In this document: positions 9,659 through 20,493 of the stretch, piece after piece | Numbering within the stretch: position 1 is the stretch's first letter | Layout: each line of letters opens with the position of its first letter | Assembly (NCBI RefSeq): GCF_018129985.1 | Contig: NZ_JAFCKT010000002.1 | Coordinates: 434,001 to 498,000 of the forward strand | Length of the DNA: 64,000 nucleotides | From: Bradyrhizobium sp. SZCCT0148 | GTDB lineage: Bacteria; Pseudomonadota; Alphaproteobacteria; Rhizobiales; Xanthobacteraceae | Direction of reading: 5' to 3' | Translations under genes and position numbers: made by a program | Notes under the pieces: generated by a model | What the model was told of the DNA's origin: nothing | Databases searched by the model: none | What the model saw: the letters and a program-made list of their open reading frames with translations, nothing else

Positions 9659-9659
9659 G

Positions 9660-10310
9660 CTACCGCTTCGCCAGTCCCTTGCTCTGCATGCGCCACACCA
9701 GCAGATCGATGCGGTCCTGGCCGAAGAACGGCTCGTTCTCGAACACGAAGGTCGGCACGCCCCAATGGCCGGAGGCGGCGTGGTCCTTTTCGTTCTCCGC
9801 GATGACCTGCTCGTAGCGATCCGGATCGGCGCTGATCGCGGCATCCATCGCGGCCAGGTCGAAGCCCGCGCTCTCGGCGGCGCGCGCGAGGTGATCGCCT
9901 TCGTTCCAGCCGGCCACCGAACCGTCCCACAGCACACGCGCGATCGCGAAGCTAAATGCGAGCGAGCGGCCCTCGAGCTGCGCCATGGCGCCCAGCCGGG
10001 TGAGCCGGTGGATGTAGGGCTGCTCGGCCGCGACATCGAATGTCGTCTTGTCCTGCACGATCGGATCGGGCCGGGGAAAGCGGCACGGGATGCCCTCGTG
10101 CTGCGCCACGCGCGTGCTGTCGAGCACGACATAGCGAATGAAATTCGGGCTGGCCTTCTTGAAGAAGCCGGGCACGCGGACCGCGAGCGGATAGACCGGC
10201 CGCAGGTTCACGGCGAGATCATACTCTTCGACCAGCTTGAGTGTCTTTGGCAGCGCCAGATAACTGAACGGGCTGCGGAAGGAGAAAAAAAGATCAACTG
10301 ACAGGGTCAT
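9660..10310 (-). CDS. DsbA-family protein, 2-hydroxychromene-2-carboxylate isomerase-like
   Basis: A 216-residue thioredoxin-fold protein. The N-terminus LFFSFRSPFSYLALPKTL carries the Ser-Pro-type active-site loop of HCCA isomerases (kappa GST-like) instead of a CxxC pair, so it is not a disulfide oxidase. The C-terminal HWGVPTFVFENEPFFGQDRI is the conserved cis-Pro/GxDR region. The gene overlaps the DUF2867 gene by 17 bp and is the last member of the MATE / DUF2867 / isomerase unit. A role in aromatic or glutathione-linked metabolism is a family-level guess. Confidence 0.87.
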   Translation of the reverse strand: MTLSVDLFFSFRSPFSYLALPKTLKLVEEYDLAVNLRPVYPLAVRVPGFFKKASPNFIRYVVLDSTRVAQHEGIPCRFPRPDPIVQDKTTFDVAAEQPYIHRLTRLGAMAQLEGRSLAFSFAIARVLWDGSVAGWNEGDHLARAAESAGFDLAAMDAAISADPDRYEQVIAENEKDHAASGHWGVPTFVFENEPFFGQDRIDLLVWRMQSKGLAKR

Positions 10311-10794
10311 CGGCCGGCTCCACGATCCGCCGCATCATGCTGCGGACCACCAGCTTGTGAAAGGGCATGATGAGGGCGAGGTAGGTACGGCCCAGAAGAT
10401 TATGCGTCCGCACCAGCGTGGTCGAGGTCACCTGGCGGTCCGCTGCCGTGCCCGCGACAGCGACCACGATGCGGAAATCGAGGTGAGAATCATCAAAACC
10501 GGCGACCAGCTGCTCCGGCGTCTCGCTCAGCACCGGAAACAGGCCGATCAGCCCGCCCGGGGCCGGCGCGCCTTCTCCCGATGTCTTCAGCCCGAACGGG
10601 CTCACCAGGATATTGCGCAGGCGTATCAATATGTCGATCCAGCGCGGCCCGTGCAGCACCATCCTCGTGCAGGCCTCGCGCGCATTCACGGCCGCTGCGC
10701 CAATCTCGACGCGGAACGCGTCTATGAACTGCGCACCTGCCAGCACCGAGCCGGCATCGACATCAGGCGTGACTTCGTGGACTGTCCCGATCAT
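10294..10794 (-). CDS. DUF2867 domain-containing protein
   Basis: A 166-residue protein with DUF2867-like features: the N-terminal HEVTPDVDAGSVLAGAQFID, then WIDILIRLRNILVSPFGLKT, and a beta-rich C-terminal part ending in LGRTYLALIMPFHKLVVRSM. The start at 10794 is set by the ATGA overlap with the MATE stop codon (10791-10793), implying translational coupling. An upstream in-frame ATG at 10944 would lie inside the MATE gene and is rejected. Function is unknown. The family is often found beside NAD-dependent epimerase-like proteins. Confidence 0.85.
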   Translation of the reverse strand: MIGTVHEVTPDVDAGSVLAGAQFIDAFRVEIGAAAVNAREACTRMVLHGPRWIDILIRLRNILVSPFGLKTSGEGAPAPGGLIGLFPVLSETPEQLVAGFDDSHLDFRIVVAVAGTAADRQVTSTTLVRTHNLLGRTYLALIMPFHKLVVRSMMRRIVEPADDPVS

Positions 10795-12185
10795 GTCGCC
10801 AGTCTGCGCGTCAGTATCCGGAAGCGCAAGATCAACAAGCCGGCATAGACGAATGAGCCGATCGACAGTCCGATCCAGACGCCGACGGCGCCGAGATCGG
10901 CGTGGAAAGCGAGCCACCAGGCGGCGGGAAAGCCGACGCACCAATAGCCGATCGCGGCGAACACCATCGTCATCCTGGTGTCATTGATTCCGCGCAGGGC
11001 CCCGCCCATGATGGTCTGGAGCGCATCGGCAATGAAGAACGTGGCGCCGACCAGCAGCAGCGTCGCGGTCAGCTCGACGGTTGCCGCACCGGCCTCGCCG
11101 CGGCCAAAAAACAGCCGTCCGAGCTCGTAGCGGCCGAACATGATGGCGATGGTCAGCGCGGCAACGAACATGATTCCGAGCAGGGCTGCGACGAGGCCTG
11201 CGCGCCGCACCGCGGCCGGGTCGTTGCGGCCGAACGCATGGCCGACCCGCACCGTGGCGGCCATGCCGATGCCAAGCGGGACCATGAAAAGTACGGCCGT
11301 GACCTGGAGCGCGATCTGGTGCGCGGCGAGTGCCGTCGTCGAGATCAATCCCATCAGCAGCGCGGCCGACGAGAACAAGCCGTATTCCAGTAGAAGGGAG
11401 AACGAGATCGGCGCCCCGATCGCGATGAGCTGCCGCATCAGGGGCCAGTCGATCCGCCACAGCCGCGCAAGCGGCTGGTAATCGGCAAAAGGCCTTCGCC
11501 ATGCGGCGATGGCGAGCGCGGCGAGAAAAGTGCCGAGATTGACGAGCGTGGTCGCAAGCCCCGCGCCGAACAGGCCGAGCTCCGGCAGGCCGAACAGGCC
11601 GTGGATCAAGGCATAGACCAGCACGGCATTGACCGGGATCGCCGCCAGCGTGATCCACAGCGGCACCTGCGGCCGGTTCACGGCGCTCATCATGCTGCGC
11701 AGTGCGATGAAGCCGAGCGCCGGTGCGATGCCCCACGCCAGCCCGTTCAGATAGCGCTGGGCGAACGCGGCCGATTGCGGTGCCTGGCCGAGCGCAAGCA
11801 GGATCTTTTCGCCGTAGAGCGGCGACGCCATCATCGGCAGCGAGATCAGGAACGAGACCCACAGGCCGACGCGCAAGGCGTGTCGAAGCCGTTTAACGTC
11901 GCCCGCGCCAAACGCCTGTGCGGCCAGCGGCGATACTGCGGTCACCAGCCCGAGCCCGAAGGTGAAGCTGACGAAATAGACCGTGTGCGCCAGTGCCGCC
12001 GCGGCGACTGCATTCTCGCCGAGATGACCGATCATCGCGAGATCGGTCGTGATCATCGCGATCTGGCCGAGCTGGGTCAGCATCATCGGCACGGCCAGCC
12101 GCAGCGTCTCGACGAACTCTTCGGCGAGATGATTTGGCGGCACGCCGGCTTGCGGCTGCGGACGGGGCTGGACGGTATCGAGCAT
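10791..12185 (-). CDS. MATE family multidrug efflux transporter (NorM-like)
   Basis: A 464-residue protein with twelve hydrophobic segments in two MATE halves. Signatures include LRLAVPMMLTQLGQIAMITT near the N-terminus, DLAMIGHLGENAVAAAALAH, and the second-half equivalent EYGLFSSAALLMGLISTTAL with LAAHQIALQVTAVLFMVPLG. It should export cationic compounds in exchange for Na+ or H+. It is the first gene of a minus-strand unit, and its stop overlaps the DUF2867 start. The upstream gap to murA is filled by a repeat element rather than an obvious promoter. Confidence 0.95.
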   Translation of the reverse strand: MLDTVQPRPQPQAGVPPNHLAEEFVETLRLAVPMMLTQLGQIAMITTDLAMIGHLGENAVAAAALAHTVYFVSFTFGLGLVTAVSPLAAQAFGAGDVKRLRHALRVGLWVSFLISLPMMASPLYGEKILLALGQAPQSAAFAQRYLNGLAWGIAPALGFIALRSMMSAVNRPQVPLWITLAAIPVNAVLVYALIHGLFGLPELGLFGAGLATTLVNLGTFLAALAIAAWRRPFADYQPLARLWRIDWPLMRQLIAIGAPISFSLLLEYGLFSSAALLMGLISTTALAAHQIALQVTAVLFMVPLGIGMAATVRVGHAFGRNDPAAVRRAGLVAALLGIMFVAALTIAIMFGRYELGRLFFGRGEAGAATVELTATLLLVGATFFIADALQTIMGGALRGINDTRMTMVFAAIGYWCVGFPAAWWLAFHADLGAVGVWIGLSIGSFVYAGLLILRFRILTRRLAT

Positions 12186-12234
12186 GTCGGCTCAGTAGCA
12201 CGGCCGGGCGACGAAAACATGGCCCGTCTCTCTT

Positions 12235-12386
12235 ACCCTCTCCCCTTGTTGGAGAAGATGGCTCGCCGCGGAGCGGCGAGACGGGTGAGGGGCATCTATC
12301 CGCGAACTCGATAGAGTTGGACTTGCCGAGCGAACCCCTCATCCGGCGCTTTGCGCCACCTTCTCCCACAACAGGAGAAGGAAGAA
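12235..12386. repeat. Dispersed CTCTCCC-type inverted repeat element
   Basis: The MATE-murA gap contains CCTCTCCCCTTGTTGGAGAAG, split here as CCTCTCCCC and TTGTTGGAGAAG, then GCTCGCCGCGGAGCGGCGAG and ACGGGTGAGGGGCAT, and later AACCCCTCATCCGGCGC and CCTTCTCCCACAACAGGAGAAGG-like ends. The two ends are inverted with respect to each other. The same family recurs at 21650-21714, 22073-22135 and 56748-56850. Confidence 0.75.
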
Positions 12387-12391
12387 GAACA

Positions 12392-13687
12392 TCAGCCCTT
12401 CCGCTCCGGCACGCGCGTGATCTTCGCGCCCAGTGCGTTCAGCCGCTCCTCGATCCGCTCGTAGCCGCGCTCGATCTGGTCGGCGTTGTTGATCGTGGAG
12501 GTGCCCTGTGCGCACACGGCGGCCAGCAACATGGCCATGCCGGCGCGGATGTCGGGCGAGGTCATGGTCGCGCCATGCAGGCGGCTGGGGCCGGCGATGA
12601 TGGCGCGGTGCGGGTCGCACAGCACGATGCGCGCGCCCATCGCGATCAGCTTGTCGACGAAGAACATCCTGGATTCGAACATCTTCTCGAACATCAGGAT
12701 CACGCCCTCGCACTGCGTGGCGGTGACGATTGCGATCGACATCAGGTCGGCCGGGAAGGCCGGCCAGGGCTGGTCCTCCAGCTTTGGCACATGGCCGCCG
12801 AAATCGTCCTGAATCTTGAGCGTCTGGTTCGACGGCACGATCAGGTCGTCGCCCTCGACGCGGCAGACTATGCCGAGCCGCTCGAACCCCATGCGGATCG
12901 AGCGCAGATGCTCGACGCCGGCGCGGGTGATGCGCAAGGGAGAGCGCGTCACTGCGGCAAGCCCGATCAGCGAGCCGACCTCGATATGGTCGGGCTGGAT
13001 CCGGTACGTCGCGCCACCCAGCGTCGCAGGCCCATGGATGATCATGGTGTTGGTGCCGATGCCCTCGATCTTCGCACCGAGCGCGACCAGGAAATTGGCG
13101 AGATCCTGCACGTGCGGCTCGGAGGCCGCGTTGCGCAAATAGGTGACGCCGTCGGCGGCAACCGCCGCCACCAGCGCGTTCTCCGTCGCGGTGACGCTCG
13201 GCTCGTCCAGGAACACGTCAGCGCCGGACAGCCTGGGTGCGCGGAATTCGAGCCGGTCGGTCGCGGTGACCTTGGCCCCCAACTGCTCCAGCGCCAGCAC
13301 ATGCGTGTCGAGCCGGCGGCGACCGATGACGTCCCCGCCGGGCGGCGGCAGCATCACTTCGCCGCAGCGCGCGAGCAGGGGGCCTGCGAGCAGGATAGAG
13401 GCGCGGATACGCACGCACAGCTCGGGGTCGAGATCGGCGGCACGGATGCTCTTGGCATGGATGTGAAGCGTGTTGCGCCCGGTCCAATCCGCGGAGGCAC
13501 CGACCGAGCGGATCAGCTCGACCAGCGTCTCGGTGTCGCGGATCCGCGGCACGTTCTCCAGCGTCACCGGATGCTCGGTGAGCAGCGCCGCGGCGATGAT
13601 CGGCAGCGCGGAATTCTTGTTGCCGGACGGCTCGATCGAGCCCGAGAGCCGGTGACCGCCCTCGACGATGTATTGGATGGGCGCCAA
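12392..13687 (-). CDS. murA: UDP-N-acetylglucosamine 1-carboxyvinyltransferase with Cys-to-Asp active site
   Basis: A 431-residue EPSP-synthase-fold enzyme that transfers enolpyruvate from PEP to UDP-GlcNAc, the first step of peptidoglycan synthesis. The conserved Lys-Asn is in SGNKNSALPI (K24, N25), the arginine loop is RASILLAGPLLARCGE, and the C-terminal IERGYERIEERL matches E. coli MurA. At the catalytic loop, E. coli GGCTIG is GGDVIG here (D119), so the fosfomycin-target Cys is Asp. The start is TTG at 13687 (MAPIQYIVEG), with AGGA about 14 nt before it. No ATG fits: the ATG at 13765 would add 26 non-family residues. It may be the only MurA or a second paralog. The window cannot tell. 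Confidence 0.92.
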   Translation of the reverse strand: MAPIQYIVEGGHRLSGSIEPSGNKNSALPIIAAALLTEHPVTLENVPRIRDTETLVELIRSVGASADWTGRNTLHIHAKSIRAADLDPELCVRIRASILLAGPLLARCGEVMLPPPGGDVIGRRRLDTHVLALEQLGAKVTATDRLEFRAPRLSGADVFLDEPSVTATENALVAAVAADGVTYLRNAASEPHVQDLANFLVALGAKIEGIGTNTMIIHGPATLGGATYRIQPDHIEVGSLIGLAAVTRSPLRITRAGVEHLRSIRMGFERLGIVCRVEGDDLIVPSNQTLKIQDDFGGHVPKLEDQPWPAFPADLMSIAIVTATQCEGVILMFEKMFESRMFFVDKLIAMGARIVLCDPHRAIIAGPSRLHGATMTSPDIRAGMAMLLAAVCAQGTSTINNADQIERGYERIEERLNALGAKITRVPERKG

Positions 13688-13819
13688 ATGGAGTCTCGCT
13701 GTCCTGATGGGTGGGCTGTTTCGGGCGGAAACTACAGAGAATCGAGCAGGGGAGCAATTCCGCACTTGTCGCGGCGGAAGGCCATCCGGTGGCCGAAGAA
13801 ATCCTTTTCGGACCGGCGT

Positions 13820-14287
13820 TTAGAACAGGCCGATGATATTCGCCACCACATAAAGGATCACGATCAGCATCAGCACGCCCATGGCCAGGAACGAGATTTC
13901 GACGGCAATGGCGCCGGCCCCGAGTGCGGCCGCGACGCCCGCCAGCAGCCTCTCTTCGCGAAACACGAGGGCGAGGACCGAGAGCAGGATGGCAAGCAGG
14001 CCGAGCGAGATCGCCGCGATCGAGGATGCTTCCCTCAATTGGCTTGCCGTCGACTTCTCCCGAGGCGGGGCCTGGTACTCGGCGCCCTTGACGCGCGCGA
14101 TCAGGCGATCCTTCAGGCGATGGCCGGTGTCGACAATCACTTTGTCCGCTGGCGGTGGCGGGTAGATCGCAGGTATCACCCAATGCGGCAACACGGCCGC
14201 AACCAGCGCCAGCACGCCGACGATGCTCCCGATCACGCCGAGCCGGCGGGAGGGGAGGGCGGGACTGGTGGTCGCAGAGCTGGTCAT
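13820..14287 (-). CDS. Hypothetical inner membrane protein
   Basis: A 155-residue protein not assigned to a named family. It has one helix at about residues 16-40 (LGVIGSIVGVLALVAAVLPH) and two or three near the C-terminus (AAISLGLLAILLSVLALVF, ISFLAMGVLMLIVILYVVA). A soluble segment of about 50 residues rich in Lys, Arg and Pro lies between them, probably periplasmic. GGGAAG lies about 10 nt before the ATG. It sits between murA and gyrB on the same strand. No function can be inferred. Confidence 0.75.
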   Translation of the reverse strand: MTSSATTSPALPSRRLGVIGSIVGVLALVAAVLPHWVIPAIYPPPPADKVIVDTGHRLKDRLIARVKGAEYQAPPREKSTASQLREASSIAAISLGLLAILLSVLALVFREERLLAGVAAALGAGAIAVEISFLAMGVLMLIVILYVVANIIGLF

Positions 14288-14379
14288 GGCACGACGCTTC
14301 CCGGCCGGAATTGGCCGCTGGGTTCATGCCGTTTCGTCGCGATGGCGGGTGGTGAGGTTCAGCCCGTGTGCATCCACAT

Positions 14380-14465
14380 CGTCATGGTCGGGCTTGTCCC
14401 GGTCATCCACGCCTTTGCCGCATGCACAGAAGAACGTGATGCCCGGGACAAGCCCGGCCATGACG
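14380..14465. repeat. CGTCATG-type dispersed inverted repeat, copy 1
   Basis: The element begins CGTCATGGTCGGGCTTGTCC and ends GGGACAAGCCCGGCCATGACG (written in two parts: GGGACAAGCCC, GGCCATGACG), forming a long imperfect hairpin. It lies just downstream of gyrB and may act as a transcript end. Related copies are at 17199, 28091 and 37624. Confidence 0.85.
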
Positions 14466-14485
14466 ACCGTTCAAAGTAACCGTCC

Positions 14486-17198
<2,713 letters not shown>

Positions 17199-17285
17199 TC
17201 ACGACGGGATTGTCCCGGGCATCCACGATCCCTAGGCCAGGCGGACCGAGGAACGTGGATGGCCGGGAAAAGCCCGGCCATGACG
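17199..17285. repeat. CGTCATG-type dispersed inverted repeat, copy 2
   Basis: The left end has decayed (CACGACGGGATTGTCCCGGG). The right end is intact (AAAGCCCGGCCATGACG) and the inner ATCCACG/CGTGGAT arms are conserved. It lies between gyrB and the stop of the large modular protein. Confidence 0.75.
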
Positions 17286-17312
17286 ATACAGGGAGACCGG
17301 TGCGCAGCAGCC

Positions 17313-19469
17313 TCAATACATCTGCAGCGGCAGCACGTCGCCGTTCGGCCCCACCATGAGGCCCCAGGCGTCACCTGCGGCGACGGTGAGGGTCTCGGTA
17401 TGGGCCGGGCGCCCGGGCATGCGCAGGGCGTACTGATACGTGCCCGGCGGCAGGTCGAGCATCGGGCCTTTCGGCGATCGCGGACCACCGGCGCCGGCTG
17501 CGATCTTCACCGTCTGCTTGTTGATCGTCAGCGACGCCTCCTTCGCCCCGATATTGCCGAGCATCAGCCTGGCCTGGCCGGGCTTCGGCATGATCTCGGC
17601 CTTGGCAGCGGCATCCGGATTCTTCTGCGCCAGACTGACTGTGGTCTCGCCTTTGGCGCGGCCGAGCTTGAGCACGGCTGGGCCTTGCGGCGAGGTGAAG
17701 TCGATCTGCGCGCGTTCGGCGGACACAGCGGCGCCGTCGGCCTTTTCCTCCCAACCGAGCCGGGAAAGCTCGGCCCGGTAGAAGGCCAGGACATCGCCGA
17801 GCGGGGCCGGAATGCTGGCTGCCAGCTCGCGGCGGAACGGCATCTCGCTCCCCGGCATCTTGGTGGTGGCGAGCGACTTCGATGATCGCTGCATCGGTAC
17901 CGGGAGCTGGGATTCAGGATCGAGCTTGAGCGTCTCGGCGGATTTGGCCTGCACTTCCGCGCTGGCCGTCGGCTTCGCGGCTGCCATCACCAGGCCCGAT
18001 CCGTCGGCGCGGACATTCACCTTCGGTCCCATCTGCATCACGGTCATCGAGATCGACTTGCCGGCCTTGGCGAAGTTCATCATCGCCATGTTGGGCTGGT
18101 TGATGACGGAGGGCTGCTCCTTCCAGCCGACGGACTTGAGCGACGCGCGATAGAACGCGGTGAGCGCCTTGACGCTCGAGGTCGAGGAGAATTCGAGATG
18201 GCCGTCGTCGCCCTCGAATTTCACGCTCTCGGCGGTCTCGGGCAGCGGCACCGGCGTCTCGCTGTCGGCGAGCGCATTGAGCGGCGCATCGGACAGCGCG
18301 CCCGCCTGCACCTTGCGCCTGGCCTCATCGGCGGCCATGAGCTGCTGAGCCGCCCCCAAAGCATCGCCGAGGAACCTCGCGTCCGCCTCTTTCTTCGCCT
18401 TGGCGCGGGCCGCAAGTGCGGAGTCCTTCACCTGCGCGGTCAGACTGATCATCGTGAAATCATATTTGCGGCCGAGCCGCATCACGCCGGTCTCCTCCGC
18501 CGATGAGATGCTGATCGCGATCTCGTCGCCGGGCGCGAGCGGCGCGTTGCCGTCTTCGCGCCAGCCGCGCGCGGCGAGCTCGCGGCGATAGAAGGCGAGC
18601 ACGGCGGGCAGCTCGGCCATCGCGGCGGCCGACATCTCCCGCTTGTTGGAGCTTGCGCTGCCAAGGCCTCTCGCCGACTTGGTCGGCTTCGGCCGCGGCA
18701 GGCCGGCCATGTCGTCGTCGGCCTCGAGATCCTGGGACAGCGCGAACGGCGCCACCCGGATCTCGACATTGGTGCGGCCGTCGTCGCGTCGTGTCAGGGT
18801 CAGCACCACCGGCTTCTGGTAGATGTGCGTCGCGTCGCGCTCGGGATGGTCGTAAAAGACGCGCACGCCGTTCGGGACGGTCCCGTCAAGATCGGCGCTC
18901 GGCCGGCGCGATGACGTTTCAGGCGTGAGCTTGCGCCATCCCATGGCCGCCATCTCCTTCGCAAAGAACTCCGAAGTCGTCTCGAACGCGCCGGGTGCGA
19001 TGCAGCCGAGATAGGGTCGGGTTTCGTCGTAAACGAGATCGGTCGCGCCGTCCGGGAACGGCACGTTCGCGTAGATCCGGTTCGGCGTGTAGAACACGGC
19101 GGATTGGTCCGTGCGCCCGCGCGCCTGTGTGAAGGAGACGCGCAGCCCCTGTCGTCCTTTCTTGAAGGTCAGCGCGGCACTCTTCTCGTCCAGCGGATAC
19201 ACATAGGGCACCCAGCCGTCGGCGCTCAGCAGCTTCTTCGTGGCGTCCGACGTGGCGGCAAGCGCGGTCGGGACGGTGTAGATCAGGCGATAGGTGTCCG
19301 GGCGCGAAGTATCCTCCACCGCGCCGTCCAGTCGCGGCAGCGTATGGACGTCGACGAAGCTTTCGTCTGCCGCGTGCGCCGGATACGACGTGATCGCCAT
19401 CGCGAGAACGCCGCAGGCAAGCAACAGCCATCTTGCCGGGACTTGCGCCCCAAGCGGGATCATCCGCAT
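17313..19469 (-). CDS. Unrecognised secreted protein with five degenerate helix-GW modules (large paralog)
   Basis: A 718-residue protein that I cannot place in a named family. The N-terminus MRMIPLGAQVPARWLLLACG with AITSYPAHAAD is a signal peptide. The body holds five degenerate copies of a module of helix, Gly-Trp and beta strands: KKLLSADGWVPY, SEFFAKEMAAMGWRKL, LAFYRRELAARGWRED, LTAFYRASLKSVGWKEQ and VLAFYRAELSRLGWEEK. Low-complexity Ala/Lys linkers lie between them. The last 90 residues (LMLGNIGAKEASLTIN, then LDLPPGTYQYALRMPG and TVAAGDAWGLMVG) look like a PEGA-type beta-sandwich. The start at 19469 has GGAG 8 nt upstream. The neighbour at 19627 repeats the last module and the C-terminal domain. 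Location is periplasmic or outer surface by prediction. Confidence 0.85.
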   Translation of the reverse strand: MRMIPLGAQVPARWLLLACGVLAMAITSYPAHAADESFVDVHTLPRLDGAVEDTSRPDTYRLIYTVPTALAATSDATKKLLSADGWVPYVYPLDEKSAALTFKKGRQGLRVSFTQARGRTDQSAVFYTPNRIYANVPFPDGATDLVYDETRPYLGCIAPGAFETTSEFFAKEMAAMGWRKLTPETSSRRPSADLDGTVPNGVRVFYDHPERDATHIYQKPVVLTLTRRDDGRTNVEIRVAPFALSQDLEADDDMAGLPRPKPTKSARGLGSASSNKREMSAAAMAELPAVLAFYRRELAARGWREDGNAPLAPGDEIAISISSAEETGVMRLGRKYDFTMISLTAQVKDSALAARAKAKKEADARFLGDALGAAQQLMAADEARRKVQAGALSDAPLNALADSETPVPLPETAESVKFEGDDGHLEFSSTSSVKALTAFYRASLKSVGWKEQPSVINQPNMAMMNFAKAGKSISMTVMQMGPKVNVRADGSGLVMAAAKPTASAEVQAKSAETLKLDPESQLPVPMQRSSKSLATTKMPGSEMPFRRELAASIPAPLGDVLAFYRAELSRLGWEEKADGAAVSAERAQIDFTSPQGPAVLKLGRAKGETTVSLAQKNPDAAAKAEIMPKPGQARLMLGNIGAKEASLTINKQTVKIAAGAGGPRSPKGPMLDLPPGTYQYALRMPGRPAHTETLTVAAGDAWGLMVGPNGDVLPLQMY

Positions 19470-19626
19470 CGTCAATCTCCTGATTGTTGCGCGCGCGTCG
19501 CCCTGCGCATGGGCAGGCCGCGACACCTCGGCGCGCGGCCTCAGACGAGAAGTCGCGATGGGAACCGGAGAGGTTCAACGGAGGGCGTACGAGCAGCGTC
19601 ACGGGCCTGATCAGGCAGGCATCGGC

Positions 19627-20370
19627 TCAATACAGCTGGAGCGGCGGCCAGGCGTTGCCGTCGCGCCCGATCGTGAGCTCCCAAGTATCGCCGGCGGAAA
19701 GGTCGAGGACGTTGGTGGTCGCTGAATGGTCCGGTACGGTCAGTTCGTAGGTATACTTGCCGGGCGCCAGATCGAGCGATACCGCATTGGCGCCCGCGGT
19801 TCGCTTGACCGTTCGTGCATTGATCGTGAGCGCGGCGTCTCTCCCGCTGATATTGCTGAACACCAGTTTCGCCTGGCCGGGTTCGGGCATGATGTTGGCC
19901 CTGGTCGCTGCATCGGCGTTCTTCTGCACGAAATGAACCGAGGTGCTGCCGTCGTTGCGGGCAAGCTCCAGTGTGGCCGGCCCCAGCGGAGAGGCGAAGG
20001 CGAGCCGGGCATGACCGGTTGCGATCACCGCCCCATTGGACTGTTCCTGCCAGCCGAGCCTGCCAAGCTCCGTGCGATAGAAGCCGAGGACGTCGCCGAG
20101 CTCAGCGGGCACGGTGGTTTCGAGCCGGGTGCGGAGCGGGGCTTCGACGCCGGGCATTACGGTGGTGTGAATTCCCCGGTAGAGGTAGCGGGTCGGCGCG
20201 GGCAACCGCGCATCAGGATCCGGCGCAAGCGCGGTCGAAAACAGCGGCGACAAATTCGATACCCAGGCTCCGGCGCTTGCCGCGAGCAGGCAGCTCGCCA
20301 ACAAAGCGAGGCCGCATGCAAGGAGTTGCCATCGCGCAGGAGCTCTTGCTCCATGCCTTACCGTCGTCAT
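19627..20370 (-). CDS. Unrecognised secreted protein, short paralog of the adjacent modular protein
   Basis: A 247-residue protein with an N-terminal signal or anchor helix (WQLLACGLALLASCLLAASAG). One helix-GW module follows (LGDVLGFYRTELGRLGWQEQ), then ARLAFASPLGPATLELARND and the C-terminal beta-sandwich (LVFSNISGRDAALTIN, LDLAPGKYTYELTVPD, GDTWELTIGRDGNAWPPLQL). It aligns with the last third of the 718-residue neighbour, including the closing Pro-Leu-Gln-x-Tyr. The pair therefore arose by tandem duplication, with loss or gain of modules. The start at 20370 is preferred over one at 20433, because it places the hydrophobic helix properly. It lies between recF and the long paralog on the same strand. 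Confidence 0.82.
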   Translation of the reverse strand: MTTVRHGARAPARWQLLACGLALLASCLLAASAGAWVSNLSPLFSTALAPDPDARLPAPTRYLYRGIHTTVMPGVEAPLRTRLETTVPAELGDVLGFYRTELGRLGWQEQSNGAVIATGHARLAFASPLGPATLELARNDGSTSVHFVQKNADAATRANIMPEPGQAKLVFSNISGRDAALTINARTVKRTAGANAVSLDLAPGKYTYELTVPDHSATTNVLDLSAGDTWELTIGRDGNAWPPLQLY

Positions 20371-20493
20371 GCCTACGCTCCAAGCATCGCGTGTGTGTGT
20401 GTGAAATCCTGCGCGATTGCACGACGGCAACACCGTCGACGCCGCGTCAGACAGCTAGTCGCTGATGGAACAGGGCGGGTTCAACCCGAAGGC

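Noticed and set aside
12134..14479. A 781-codon open frame on the plus strand opposite murA
   Set aside because: High-GC antisense shadow. Its sequence is Arg/Asp/Gln-rich without family features, while murA on the minus strand is clearly coding.
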